The notes: generated by a model from the letters alone, not told the origin. A stretch of 64,000 bases of DNA from Myotis daubentonii (GCF_963259705.1 NC_081849.1:60856093-60920092), one strand, 5' to 3'. Positions 31,561 through 43,549 are shown, counted from the first letter of the stretch. Program-made: numbers and translations.

Positions 31561-32834
31561 AAAATTAAAAAAATAAAATAATAAATAAAAATTCTTGCAG
31601 AACACCTGAAAGATCTAGGATATATCTTAGCTATAATGCACAAAGCTAGGTGGCATATGTAGGAACTTTCTAAACATGGGTCCCAGTTTGATATGGGGTT
31701 CAGAGTTTCAGAAGCAACCTAATAAAAGCTAAGTGAAAGACCATATTAGGGTAATTGAGTTACTAGTATACGTAAATTAAATTAATAAAGAGGCCAGTGT
31801 CCCCAATGAGAAGATTTCCTATCATTATACCACCCCCATGGAAATACCAACTTTTTCTTTTTAGGCTGTTCTTTATTTCTTTTGTGTTAGCATCGATCTG
31901 TTGGTTCTCAAGACAGCACAGATCCTCTCATTGCTAGTGTCCAGCCACTTGGGCATAAAATATCTGTGCTCAACTTAACAAAGGTTCAGTTTCATTTTCT
32001 TGCTCTTTCCTTGCAGCTTTACACACCTCTCATTCTTTTACAGTGCACTCCTTTATGTCCTCCTCCGGTCCACTGGTGACTATACCATCCTTGAAACTTG
32101 GGGGTCCTTGGGAATTTCTCATGGGGCTCTGGACCCATTCTATCATCCAAGCTAAAGTGGTTTTCTTCTAAAAAGTAGAGGCCCTGCATTTAAAGCCTTT
32201 TTGTTTTCCTGGACTAATCGCGTTTTAGACCATGTTCTTTGTTCTAGCTGATTTGACCTTTGTTGACAGATGAACACATGTTTGGCCACATGCTGTCTCC
32301 GTTAACCCTCACTCATATCACAATGCATTTTGGTCTCCTGGTCTTGAAAATTCTTATTGTATGCATACCTCCCTCCACCAAGACGGTTTGTCTCTATATA
32401 GACTGTGTATCAAGTTAGCCCATTATCTGGTTGCCCACATGAAGAAGTACCCTCCTAACTGCATGTAATTTGGAGAGAACAATTTTTGCCTCATTAATGT
32501 CACTACAAAGAAGTTCACAAGCAGACCAGTGAAAAATCCACAAACATTTTTTTTTTTAAACTCACAAACTTTGGTGTCGCCCAGAGCCTTTGCTGGAAGA
32601 ATCCCAGGATGTTTAAACTGATCACATATCAGGCCCCCACACACCCCTTTGGCTTCCTGGCTGGACAGCATTCTGTGCACCTATTAGCTGAAGCATCCAC
32701 TTCCAGCTGCTGCTAACCAGGTAGGCATGTTCCAATAAAGGGCCCCTGGAAAGGATAGATGTCTAAATGATCTTCCTCTCTCTCTTGCCATTTTTTCTTC
32801 CTCTCCCCTTTTCTTACTTTATACACAATCTGCA
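31561..32834. other. Unassigned DNA
   Basis: About 1.3 kb without a recognisable gene or repeat. An 85-codon reverse frame at 32423-32680 resembles nothing I know. Confidence 0.45.
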
Positions 32835-33000
32835 TGATCCATGAAACACCTAAGATATACTCTCTTGTTTTATGTGTCTCTTTTTATATATAAGTTTGAA
32901 GACTCCTTTAGAGTAGGAACTTCATCCTATCATCTTTATTCCCCTAATAATACCTAGCATGATAAGCAACAGATACTCAGTACCTGTTATCTAATTTTTA
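32835..33000 (+). mobile_element. L2 3' end fragment (probable)
   Basis: tttagagtaggaacttcatc, ctttattcccctaataatac and ctagcatgataagcaacaga recall the L2 tail. Diverged. Confidence 0.45.
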
Positions 33001-33221
33001 TTTGCTCTGCAGGTGGACCTGAACTATTTATAGCATCTTTAGGTACTTCAGTCAGTATCTTCCCCCTTTACATGCCCCTCCCTATTTGAACTGTGTCCTT
33101 TGGGTTTCTGGATGGAGGAAGTGACTGTGAAGCACAATAAATACAGCAGTTGTCTCCATCCTTCCTCTACCTCAAACTGAACAGTGAAAATAAAAATATT
33201 TATTTCTGTACCTCCAACACC

Positions 33222-33365
33222 TAATCTTTAAAATGGGGTAATAATAATAATAGTTTCTATTTCATAAGTTTGCCTAACGATCAAATGAGTTAATATATGC
33301 AAAGTCCTTGAAATAGTACCTGGCACAGTCAATGCCATATAAATGTTTGCTATTATTGATTTGTT
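33222..33365 (+). mobile_element. MIR SINE fragment
   Basis: aaaatggggtaataataata, caaatgagttaatatatgca aagtcc, tacctggcacagtcaatgcc and ataaatgtttgctattattg match the MIR 3' half. Confidence 0.8.
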
Positions 33366-34154
33366 ATTATTACTTTGATGATTTCCATGAAGTGTCTGTC
33401 AAATCATTACATTTTTATCATATATGAAAGAACTTGGAGCTGTCTTCTCTGAAGTGTTTGCCCACACTCCATTTTATTAACCTGGGGCTGACCACTGAAG
33501 CCTGACCTCATGGGAAATAACATTATCTAACATTTCATCTGTATTTTACAACTGCAATATAAATTTCCTTCCTGGTTGCTTTGAGAAGAGAGAAGAAAAT
33601 GTTCTTATAAGGTTAATCTGTACTTGTCATCATATAATTTAGAGGCACTAATTGAAAGAGTCCTAAATTTGTTTAATATAACACAGTAAAATAATGAACT
33701 ATAGCAGATAGTTCAGGTATAAGATTATGTTTTAGACTTTCAAGTAAAAACATATGCTTTTTATCATTACATGGTGCATAAACATTGTGATCTTTCATAT
33801 CAATTCACAACCAAAGAAGACACAGGCAAGGAAACAGTAAACATTGGAGATTCTGCAACTGTCCGTGTGCTTTAGAGCTTCCTGCACCAAGATTCACTCA
33901 TCAACTGTCTCTCCCAGTCCTCATCACATAAAATGTGTATCAGCAGAATGTGAAAATGAGCCCTGTTCACTGTAACCAGGCCTGAGGAAAGAACTTTTAA
34001 ATCATGACATTTGGGCCTGTTTGGTAATAACAGTGTGATAAAACAGTTCATTAATCCTATTTATCAGATAGTGAAATAAGTCAAAATTGCCATAGGCAAG
34101 TGACAGTATGCAAAAATGAGGTGTTTATGATTGTTGAATCTAAATCAACATTTA
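33366..34154. other. Unassigned AT-rich DNA
   Basis: No gene or named repeat visible. Confidence 0.45.
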
Positions 34155-34725
34155 CACTTTTTCTGTGAAGGGTCAGATAGTAAACATTTTAGGCCTTGTA
34201 GGCCATAACATCTCTGTGGCAACTACTCAACTCATCTTTAACCATACTCTGCTCTAACCACTCTACTTCTGTCATGTTATTGTGGCCATAGACAATATGC
34301 AAACGAATGGGCTTGGCTGGTTCCAATACCACTTTATACATGCTCCAACATGCAGAACACTTGCAGACATCACTTAAATAAGCCAGACACAAAACGACAA
34401 ATATTGTATGATTTCACGTATATGGGGTATCTAGAATAGGCAAATTCATAGATGAAAAATAGAAAAGTGGTTTCCAGGGGTTTCAGTGAGGGAGTTGGTG
34501 TTTAATGGATATAGAGTTTCTATTTGGGATGATGAAAAAGTTCTGGAAATAGATAGTGGCAATAGTTGTACAATAGTGTGAATAAATTTAATGACACTGA
34601 ATTGTACACTTAAAATGATTAAAATGGTAAATTATATGTTGTGTATATTTTACCACAATTCTTAGAAACAACTTTATTTACAAAAACAGGCAGTTGGCCA
34701 TAGTTTGCTGACTCCTAATCTGAAC
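34155..34725. mobile_element. Old hAT element split by an L1 3' end
   Basis: hAT text ttctgtgaagggtcagatag, catagacaatatgcaaacga and ttggctggttccaatac up to 34335; it resumes at 34668 with actttatttacaaaaacagg and catagtttgctgactcct. The middle, 34336-34665 (+), is L1 3' sequence (gaaaaagttctggaaatag, gaattgtacacttaaaatga). Confidence 0.75.
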
Positions 34726-34743
34726 TCACCTTTGGCGTGCTGC

Positions 34744-35010
34744 TTACACCTTCTTTGCCTTATACATCTTCGCTGTTGTTGCTACTGCAGCTGCTTCTGC
34801 TGCCTTTTGTCTCATTCCTTGATGAAGCTGTGCACCCAAAATGTTGCCTTGTGTGAAAAGGAAAGAAACTAATTTACATTCTTTGGGGGCTACGTTCTTT
34901 CTAGAAGTAGTCCATCCTGAAGGCCCAGCTTTAGCAGAAGCAGATCTAGAACAATTAAATATGTGTCCTGTTCTGTGCATATAGAAATGACCATAGTGAC
35001 ACCGAAACAT
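34744..35010 (-). other. Unidentified 88-codon ORF, possibly part of a decayed retrocopy
   Basis: The frame ends with an alanine- and lysine-rich stretch (MRQKAAEAAAVATTAKMYKA). The composition looks more protein-like than neighbouring frames, but I do not recognise a family and no A tail is evident. Could be a retrocopy fragment or chance. Confidence 0.2.
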
Positions 35011-35189
35011 TTGGGGATTCTCTTGACCGGTTTCTACTTTTTCTGGTGGGATCTACAAAGCTGTCACTTTTACTTCCCTAGTTTCTCAGTAGCCAATAGC
35101 ATGGATTAGGGTGCTAGTGTTAGGGCATACAGGCTACAGCTTTTCATAAAGCTTTTCTCTTCATGAGGTTTATTGGTTCTTGCACAGGA

Positions 35190-35436
35190 CCTCCCCTCAT
35201 CTTTATTTTTTTAAAATATATTTTTATTGATTTTAGAGAGGAAGGGAGAGGGATAGAGAGATAGAAACATCAATGATGAGAGAGAATCATTGTTCGGCTG
35301 CCTCCTGCACGCCCCCCACTGGGGATCAAGCCCGCAACCCAGGCATGTGCCAGAATCAAACCCAGGACCCTTCAGTTCCTAGGCCGATGCTCTATCCACT
35401 GAGTCAAACCAACCAGGGCCCTTCCTCTCATCTTTA
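35190..35436 (-). mobile_element. Ves SINE
   Basis: Body about 35206-35419, ending caaaccaaccagggc. Related flanks cctcatcttta / cctctcatcttta. Confidence 0.88.
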
Positions 35437-35546
35437 ATCATCACTCTGCTCTAACCAAGTAGGTCAATTGAACTTGATTGAGTTAATCATCTTTGAGGAC
35501 AGAGATAAGTGCTTGACCTCTGCAGACAAACCAGATTCCTCAAAAT

Positions 35547-35759
35547 AGAAACGCAGGCAGCCCTGGCCCGTGTGGCTCAGTTGGTTGAAGTGTCGCCCCA
35601 TACACTGAAAGGAGCATGTGTGGGAGGCAACAGATCGATGTTTCACTCTCATATCAATGTTTCTCTCTCACTCTCGCTTCCTCTCCCTTCCCCTCTCTAA
35701 AAATCAAAGAACATATCCTCAGGTGAGGATTAAAAAAAAAAAAGAAAGAAACACAGGCA
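35547..35759 (+). mobile_element. Ves SINE, short variant
   Basis: Body 35560-35746; the second half of the tRNA-like part is missing (tgaaaggagcatgtgtgggagg). The tail carries atcctcaggtgaggat, a subfamily mark. Flanks agaaacgcaggca / agaaacacaggca. Confidence 0.87.
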
Positions 35760-35834
35760 AACAGAAAGGTTTAGATTTTAAAACAGAAGCTAATATACAT
35801 ATTATTTGAAAATACCATTAAGTGGACCAACCAG

Positions 35835-36130
35835 TCAAACAAAACCTCTTTTTTTAAAATTCTGTATTGTTTAAAGTATTACATATAGTATTATATATGT
35901 CTCCTTGTTCCCCCATTGACCTCTCCCAGGCCACCCCCACCCCCCAGCACATGCCCTCACCCCCCTAGTGTCTGTGTCCATTGGTTATGTTTATATGCAT
36001 GCATACAAGTCCTTTGGTTGATCTCATATCCCCCTCCCCTGCCTTCCCTCTGAAGTTTGACGGTCTGTTCGATGCTTCTCTGTCTCTGGATCTATTTTTG
36101 TTCATCAGTTTATGTCAAACAAGACCTCTT
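35835..36130 (-). mobile_element. 5'-truncated L1 (3'UTR only)
   Basis: Body 35851-36114, the same 3'UTR as the L1 at 43550. Flanked by tcaaacaaaacctctt / tcaaacaagacctctt (one mismatch). Confidence 0.88.
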
Positions 36131-36244
36131 AAAGCTTAATTTACTTCATAGTCTTGACCACCAAAAGTCATGACCTGATAGTTGACCATGGTAAGCTACC
36201 TTTGACAGAGGCACAGTAGTAAGAATAATAACTTTTGTATCTTT

Positions 36245-36460
36245 TTAAAAAATATATTTTTATTGATTTCAGAGAGAAAGGGAGAGGAAGAGAGAGAGAA
36301 ACATCAATGATGAGAGAGAATCATTGATCAGCTGCATCCTGCATGCCCCACAGTGGGGACTGAGCCTGAAACCCAGGCATGTGTCTTGACTGGGAATCAA
36401 ACCATGACCTCCTGGTTTATAGGTCAACACTCAACCACTGAGCAATACCAGCTGGACAAT
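36245..36460 (-). mobile_element. Ves SINE
   Basis: Reversed copy from tatttttattgatttcagag to gagcaataccagctgg. Confidence 0.87.
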
Positions 36461-36695
36461 ATTTTTTTTTATCTTTAACTACTAGTAATGAAGTAAAAAT
36501 TATTTTTACTGAACTGAGAGAAGACAAAGCTTTTGATTTCATAGGATTTTTCCTTAAGGAAAAATATCTATTTTACGAGGTTATTAATCATGCAACATTT
36601 TTAAAACACCCTGCTTTACCTGTTTAGAAGACTCTAAAATCATATGACTTGCTCACTTCAATAATTCTTAGTGTTTCTATTTTTTATTAAATTTC
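36461..36695. other. Unassigned AT-rich DNA
   Basis: Short AT-rich spacer, nothing recognised. Confidence 0.4.
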
Positions 36696-36829
36696 TACAG
36701 GGCATGCAAAAGGAGATTTACAGTTGGTAGTATGGAAAATATTACAATAGTTAATAAATAAATATACAAGAATAAACTCTGCTTCACATACTTACAACTG
36801 TAAACCTACATTTGCCCCCCCACCCTGTA
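36696..36829. mobile_element. mariner-type MITE
   Basis: Inverted ends tacagggcatgcaaaaggag atttacagttg / caactgtaaacctacatttg cccc..accctgta, with TA at both ends. About 134 bp. Confidence 0.75.
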
Positions 36830-37112
36830 TAATGAGATTTTTGTATGTCAGTGTAGAAGTTTCAAAAGTGAAGAGATCAGATAACTGCAACAATGTCATT
36901 AAATACCAAAATATATTGTTTTAAATTTTTAATGCCATTCCCACTCTGTTTTCCTTTCAACACTTGTTCCTGCTAACAATAAAAACACAAATTGATTAAA
37001 AATAACTTGTAAGAATAAGTATTATTTTCAAATAAAAAAAGTGGAATATCTTTGTATTCAAAACTCTATTCTTGAAATACTTTTAATCTGCATATATTAA
37101 AAATTGTTCAAA
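36830..37112. other. Unassigned AT-rich DNA
   Basis: Nothing recognised. Confidence 0.4.
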
Positions 37113-37494
37113 TCTACTTATATAAAAACCATGGGTGGTGTTCATCACGACCTGAACCGCTGCACTGCCACCAAGCTGAAGGAAGTCAGTCCTGCAGGGG
37201 TTGGCTTGGCAACAGCTGCGCCCTCCCTCGAGCTGTTTCCTGGAGCTGTTTCCGTGAGGGCGGGGTTTGAGGCAGGAACCTGCCCTCGGATCGTGGACCC
37301 ACTGAATCCTGGGTCATTTTGCCAAGGGCTGCACCTTCCCCAGCTGTTTCCCATGAGGCCTGAGGGAAGAACCCACCCTCAGAGCACCAGGAGCGCCCAG
37401 CAGCAGTCAGTCCAGGATTGCTGAGGTGGAGGCCAGGGCGTGGTAGAACTCTGGGTCTGGCCCAACAGGGGGCATGGCCAACCTTCAAACCAGA

Positions 37495-37725
37495 CCCTGA
37501 CAGTAGAAAGGAGGGAGCCCCATTCCTCACAGAATCCACTGTTGGATAGCTTGCTGCCAGTGGCCTGCCAGCCAGGAACCCCATTCTCCTGCACCCTGGA
37601 CCCTGACAGGAGGGAGGAGGGAGCCCCTTTCCTCACAGAATCAACAGGTGGCCAGTTTGCTGTCAGGGGCCTGCCAGCTAGCAATCCTATTCACCTGCAC
37701 CCTGGCCCCTGAAAGCAGGGAGGAG
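37495..37725. repeat. Two-copy tandem repeat of about 113 bp inside the Helitron
   Basis: Both units contain ggagggagccccattcctca / ggagggagcccctttcctca, a cagaatc-acag block, ggcctgccagc and cacctgcaccctgg. Confidence 0.75.
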
Positions 37726-37730
37726 AGAAT

Positions 37731-38297
37731 ATGTTTGATGATTCCATTGATTCCACAGATGATGCTGAAAAAGAAAATTTTCCCATAGAATTTCTTAATA
37801 GTATTACTCCTTCGGGAATGCCGTGTCATAAATTAAAATTGAAAGTGGGTGCAATCATCATGCTATTGAGAAATCTCAATAGTAAATGGGGTCTTTGTAA
37901 TGGTACCAGATTTATTATCAAAAGATTACAACCTAACATTATCGAAGCTGAAGTATTAACAGGATCTGCAGAGGGAGAGGCTGTTCTGATTCCAAGAATT
38001 AATTTGTCCCCATCTGACACTGGCCTCCCATTTAAATTGATTCAACGACGTTTTCCTGTGATACCAGCATTTGTGATGACTATTGATAAATCACAAGGAC
38101 AAACTCTAGACAAAGTAGGCATATTCCTACCTGAACCTGTTTTTGCACATGGTCAGTTACATGTTGCTTTCTCTTGAGTTTGAAGAGCATGTGATGTTAC
38201 AGTTAAAATTCTAAGTACTTCATCACAAGAGAAATTAGTCAAGCACTCTGAAAGTGTTTTCACTCTTAATGTGGTGTACAGGGAGATATTAGAATAA
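37731..38297 (+). pseudogene. Helitron Rep/helicase, C-terminal fragment with two stops
   Basis: An open stretch of 148 codons resembles the last part of the Pif1-like helicase domain of Helitron Rep/helicase, the enzyme for rolling-circle transposition. Visible landmarks are FPIEFLNSITPSGMP, LKVGAIIMLLRNLN, GLCNGTRFIIKRL, IPAFVMTIDKSQGQTL and FAHGQLHVAFS. Two in-frame TGA codons follow (38175-38177, 38181-38183), where C-to-T change of CGA codons is a likely cause. The same frame then continues to TAA at 38295. The Rep nuclease, zinc finger and ATP-binding parts are absent, so it cannot be active. The upstream part has been replaced by GC-rich repeats. Confidence 0.88.
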
Positions 38298-38533
38298 GTT
38301 TAATGACTTTATCAGTCATTGTTTGCATCACTGTTGTTTTTATATCATGTTTTTGTTGTTTTCATATCATGTTTTTGTCGTTTTTATATCATGCCTCTGT
38401 TGTTGTTATATCCTTTTGTTACTGTTTATTAATAAATTTATGTTATTTTCATATACATTTTACTAATTTCCTTTCATCCCTCACACTTCTATTATAGGGA
38501 AAGGGCAAATAGCAATATTAAAATATCTCTGCT

Positions 38534-38779
38534 AATTAATTCCCTTTTAAAAAAATATATTTTATTGATTTTTTTACAGATAGGAAGGGAGAGAGATAGA
38601 GAGTTAGAAACATCGATGAGAGAGAAACATCGATCAGATGCCTCCTGCACACCCCCCACCAGGGATGTGCCCGCAACCCAGGTACATGCCCTTGACCAGA
38701 ATCGAACCTGGGACCCTTGAGTCTGCAGGCTGATGCTCTATCCGCTGAGCCAAACCGGTTAGGGCAATTAATTCCCTTT
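38534..38779 (-). mobile_element. Ves SINE with 14-bp target duplication, inside the Helitron 3' end
   Basis: Body 38548-38765, with atcgaacctgggacccttga and gccaaaccggttagggc. Perfect duplication aattaattcccttt. Confidence 0.93.
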
Positions 38780-38812
38780 AATGTGCATGAATTTCGTGCA
38801 TTGGGCTACTAG

Positions 38813-39222
38813 TGTTTAATAAATTAAAAATGCAGACACCTCACTTTGATAGTCTACTTTAGCCGTAAACCTATTGTAGTCTGCACCTTGTGCAAATTCT
38901 CAGATACAGGGGAAGATGGAGAGCAATGCCTGAAAATTTATGGCCACCAGAATGATTAGGTTACAACATTTATTTCTAAGCACATGAAGTATGTACAGAT
39001 CACTTGAAAAATCACTTGACTTTTAGGATGTTACCTGTTGACCTTCGAAAGTGGAAGCAAGTGAATTTTACCATCAGTATTCTTCTTTCATTTTGAAGTT
39101 GAATACAGTATCATTGGTCCTTCAATATCCAACAGTGTCAATTTCCCACTGATGTCTTATACCTTGGGTTTCTTTTCCCTGGTTGGAAAAGCATAGTGAT
39201 GAAATAATTTTTATTAAATTTC
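38813..39222. other. Unassigned DNA
   Basis: No gene or named repeat visible. Confidence 0.4.
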
Positions 39223-39298
39223 TACAGGGTAGGCAAAATGAGATTTACAGTTGGTAGTACGGAAAATATTACAATAGTTAATAAATAAATATACACAG
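39223..39298. mobile_element. mariner-type MITE, left part
   Basis: Nearly the same as 36696-36770 (tacagggtaggcaaaatgag atttacagttggtag). The right terminal repeat is missing. The 15 bases before it (tttttattaaatttc) also match those before the first copy. Confidence 0.7.
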
Positions 39299-40239
39299 AA
39301 AACCCGTATAATTAGTGTTTCCAGCACAATCCACAATGTTCTGATGTTGGACATCAGTACAGGGACAAGTAAGAGCAAAAATCTTATCAGAGAAGTTTGG
39401 CAGTGAGTGCAGCCCAGGTAGAGTGGAGAGTGTCAAAGCCAAGGTGGCGATTGTGAATACTTGGAAATCAGAATGTGTATGTGGAGGAAAATTGGCTTCT
39501 CCTGATTGTTTCTAGAAGGTCTTTTTTTAGGCTCATTTTTCTTTTAAAAAGACAGCATGTCCAGTACATAAAGTAAAGTGCTTTTCTGAGAAGAACCGTT
39601 CTTGGGAAGGTTTGTTCCCTATCACAGCAGGACATAGACAATTCTTAGGATTACATAAAAATTTTCTTTTTAAACACTGACATAATTCTGTAATTTGACA
39701 AAATCTGACTAGCAGCACTAATTGGACTCACAAAAATACAGCCTCCAGTTTTCCTATTGAATAGTGTGGGCCACCCTGTTACTATTTTCCCTTCATGACT
39801 ATTACTCTCCAGGGTCCTGGATGCTTGCTGAGCTTTCCAAAGTTCCTTTTTGTCCTTTTTAATATTTGTCTCTGACTATACATAACAGTGGTTAAGAACA
39901 AATACTTTTATGGAAGTCCAGAGGGTATTAATATGCCTAACCTTTTTTTCTTTGGTTTGTTTTCTGATTGTGAATTTCTTGTCATGAGGTAGCATGTACT
40001 TTCCTTGTGTAGCGATTGCAGGGCACCACTCCCAGCTGTGCTGTGATCACATGACCAGCTCTAGCTAGTTATACCATGTGGGACTGAGAGAACAAAATCA
40101 TTCCATGTCTCAGACATCCCTTAGCCTTAAAAGCACCTCAGATCATACATTTCACAAAAAATCAATCCCGAAACCATGCTCTAGGATTCAAAGCACAAAA
40201 ATAACTATTACCTTTGAGATGCTGCCCTATGTACTTCAA
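39299..40239. other. Unassigned DNA
   Basis: About 0.9 kb without a recognisable gene or repeat. Confidence 0.45.
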
Positions 40240-40395
40240 ATAATAGATAACTTCATTTCCCCAACAAGCAAATTAGGTAGTTATTGTCATCTCTACTTCA
40301 CAGGTATGGAAACTGAGGCTCAGGGATGTTAGAAACTTATCCAAAGTCCTCCTGGATAATAAACATATAAACCTTGAAATCAGGATTTAGCCTCC
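40240..40395 (-). mobile_element. MIR SINE fragment
   Basis: Reversed MIR text: atctctacttcacaggtatg gaaactgaggctcagggatg ttagaaac. Confidence 0.75.
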
Positions 40396-40456
40396 ATCAC
40401 ATGGCATCAAATGGCATCCAAACCTCCTGGATCTCTCTTCTTGGTATGTAAAATCT

Positions 40457-40552
40457 GCCAATATTGTCATAGTAAACAGTTAAAAGCATCATACAAAAAA
40501 ACTCTTGTTTCATGTACTTACAACTATAAACCTACTTTTGCCCACTTCTGTA
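40457..40552. mobile_element. mariner-type MITE, right part
   Basis: Ends caactataaacctacttttg ccca..ctgta, matching the right terminal repeat of 36696-36829. The left end is diverged. Confidence 0.6.
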
Positions 40553-40749
40553 TAGCTTTTATGATGTTTGAGGTTGATATTAATTGGGGAGGGATAAAGG
40601 CTCTTTATTGAAAGGAATACAAATTTAAATATGAATGTGAATATTTATTTAGAATTAAAAATTATAAAACATTACAAATTTCATATAATAACAAACATTT
40701 CTAAATCTATAAATATTATAATACTTTAATTAAGTGCTGATCTTAATCT

Positions 40750-41341
40750 TTCGTGTTGCTCTGTAACAAAATACTACACACTGGGTGACTTATAAACAAC
40801 AGAAATTTATTTCTCACAATTCTAGAGTCTGGGAAGTTCAAGGTCATAAAGCCAGCATGGCCAAATGTTAGTGAGCGCCCTCTTCCTCGTTCATAGCCAG
40901 CAGCTTCTGGCCCAGCTTTACATGGTAGAAGGGGTTAGGGAGCTCTGTGGAGTCTCTTTTATAAAAATACTAAGTCTTGCCAGGCCGGTGTGGCTCAGTG
41001 GTTGAGCATCAACCTATGAGCCAGGAGGTCACAGTTTAGTTCCTGGCCAGGGCACATGCCCTAATTGCAGGCTTGATCCCCAGTAGGAGGTGTGCAGGAG
41101 ACAGCTGGTCAATGATTCTTTCTCATCATTGATGTTTTTATCTCTCTCTCCCTCTCGCTTTCTCTCTGAAATCAATAAAAATAAAAATATTTTTTTAAGA
41201 AAGAATACTAAGCCTTTCATGAGGACTCCACCCTCATGACCTAATCACCTCCCAGAGACTCCATCTCTTAATACCATCACATTGGGCCTTAAGATTTCAA
41301 CATATGAATTTGGGGGGACACAAATATTCAGACCATGGCAG
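40750..41341 (-). mobile_element. MLT1-type MaLR LTR, split by a SINE
   Basis: Reversed text: ctctgtaacaaaatactaca cactgggtgac, aacaacagaaatttatttct, then after the SINE tcatgacctaatcacctccc and aagatttcaacatatgaatt tggggggaca. Confidence 0.85.
40967..41215 (+). mobile_element. Ves SINE inside MLT1
   Basis: Body 40979-41203, head gccaggccggtgtggctcagtgg. Flanks aatactaagtct / aatactaagcct. Confidence 0.9.
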
Positions 41342-42100
41342 TGCCTGACATATCTCTAACTTACTTTTTTTAGGTATCTTTTTTGCCTGCATCATCTTTA
41401 ATAACCTCTTTGTATAATAATGATTTCAATATATCAATTTTAATAGGAAGAAGAGGAATATGGTTTTGTATTCCCCTAATATGTCTGTTCAATTTAAAAA
41501 ATTATTATTGACATTTAGATGTGTAAAACATATGACTTTAGTCATAGACATTAACTGTGGTTTGTAGTAGTGCAACAGATTTGTGACTGACAAAGATATG
41601 CTATTTTGTGTGATTTCTATCAAAAGAACAAAAAATTGTATTTGCTGAATTATCAAGTATATTCCTGATAAGTAAGAACTTCCATTTTGACCAGGTGTTT
41701 ATGAAAACCAAATCCTTTGCTGACAGTTTTTCGCAGACTGGCTTTCATCTCCATTGATTCTCAGCTTTGTTTCTTTCCTACCACCTTTAGGTCACACTCA
41801 TATCATCATTCAACCTCTAGTCCCGCATTTTTTGTGTCAAGACCCCAGGTGAGTTGACTTAGTTGTGTAGGTGTTGCTCTTGCTCTGAGATGGCTAACAG
41901 TTACTTAATTGTACACAAAAGTGACTGTCAAACCTCATAGATATATAATCCATTTAAAACACACCAAATGGGTCCCCCCTTCCATTTCCTTTTAGCTAGT
42001 TCCCCAAAAATGCCCACAAAGACTCCAGAAATACCCAACACAACAGGAAGTGTGAAGGAAGAAAATCTAAATGGAAAGAAACAGCCATATTTACCAATTA
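41342..42100. other. Unassigned DNA
   Basis: No gene or named repeat visible. Confidence 0.45.
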
Positions 42101-42698
42101 TCTTATCTAATAAAGAAGGAATGTGCAAATTGACTGTCACACCATAATGGTCAAGATGGCTGCACCCACAGTGGAGGCAGGGATTCCATAACACAAGATG
42201 ACTGCACCCACAGTGGAAGCCGAGTTCCTGTAATGAGCCTTAACAAGCAATCAGCAGGGACCTGAGGCTGAGTGGCGCTAGGCTGGGGCAGGTGACCTGA
42301 GGTTGCACCCCCCACCCCCGCCTGGTGGGGCTTGACAGGGGACCTCAGGTCGCACCCCATACCCCAGCGCCAGGCTGGGGGACCTCAGGCATGCCCCCCA
42401 CCCGGCGGGGCTTGACAGGGGTGTTGCCAGCTGGGTCTGGATCTAGCCCAATGCGGGTGGGACCAGCTGGGTCTGGGTCTCTTGCTATTTCGAGGAACAT
42501 GTGGGTGGGTGGGGACTTGACTCTGGTTCCCGTGGTGCACCCCAGATTCTGACAGGAGGAAGATTTTCATATACATTTTACTAATTTTCTTTCATCTCTG
42601 ACACTTCTATTATAGAGAAAGGGCAAACAGCAATATTAAAATATTTCCTCTAATTAATTCCCTTTAATGTGCATGAATTTCGTGCACCAGGTCACTAG
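42101..42698 (+). mobile_element. Non-autonomous Helitron related to 37113-38812
   Basis: 5' end tcttatctaataaagaagga after A; 3' end gtgcaccaggtcactag before T. The last 130 bp or so (from ttttcatatacattttacta) match the 3' end of the helicase-bearing element. GC-rich interior with near-repeats (gacctcaggtcgcaccccat / gacctgaggttgcacccccc). Confidence 0.88.
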
Positions 42699-43549
42699 TA
42701 ATTTATAATAATTTCTAGAAATTTATGCAGTTTAATTATTTTTAAGCAATTGAATGTCAATAGTTATTGCAATGATAATTCATCCCCAAAGATAATACTA
42801 CAGTGGAACTAGAAGGGAAACATGAGTTCAAAGAAAATAGGAACAATGTAAAATTTCTGACTATTTAAGAAAATCTTGTATTTTAAGTGGATAACAATGA
42901 TATCAAACCAAATGGTATTTGGGTTATCTTTTTTACTTTTGAAAGTGCTATAAAAAGTTTAACTTTAAAATGCCATAGTTTAAAATATTTTTAAAATACA
43001 TTCTTTTACTTTTTAAATTTCTCACAGAAATTTTTAGATATTAATTTTAAAATGTTCAGAAGGGCATATGATTTTTTAAATGCACTATAGGCTGTATATG
43101 AACAAAATTGCCTATAACCAGTGCCCTAGATTCTCTAAGCTTTTTGCCCCTTCAAGACAATTCATCAGTAGTCTGGCAACCTGGATGACACTAGTTCCCA
43201 TATAAATTTTACAGAACTACGAGTTAATATTTTATGCTCTTTATTAATGGGATTAAAACTTTAGTGGGATAAAATTATCCTCCCTTTAAAAAGCCTTCTG
43301 AATTTCTTTTATTGTGCCAATCAAGAACCCTGTGGGCTATGCCCCTCTTAATGTACAAGTCAGGGAAGTTTGTTCGTCTTGATACACAGGTATGATCTGT
43401 AACAATCACAATTCAATTTTCTATCCGATGTCTGCAAATGCAGGGTCAAGATTATCACTGAATTTAAATAGTTTCTCTTAGAGTAGGTTTCCTAGCACCC
43501 AGTTATTCCTTGGCCACCTCAGTTGTTGCTTGCCTTGAACCCACTTTAT
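42699..43549. other. Unassigned AT-rich DNA
   Basis: No gene or named repeat visible. Confidence 0.45.

Larger units (their letters stand above)
37113..38812 (+). mobile_element. Decayed Helitron with a helicase remnant
   Basis: Runs from A|TC (tctacttatataaaaaccat) to tgcatgaatttcgtgcattg ggctactag|T. It holds GC-rich repeats (37140-37725), the C-terminal helicase remnant (37731-38297) and a 3' end of about 130 bp shared with the element at 42101-42698. A Ves SINE interrupts the 3' end. The 5' boundary is less sure than the 3' one. Confidence 0.78.
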
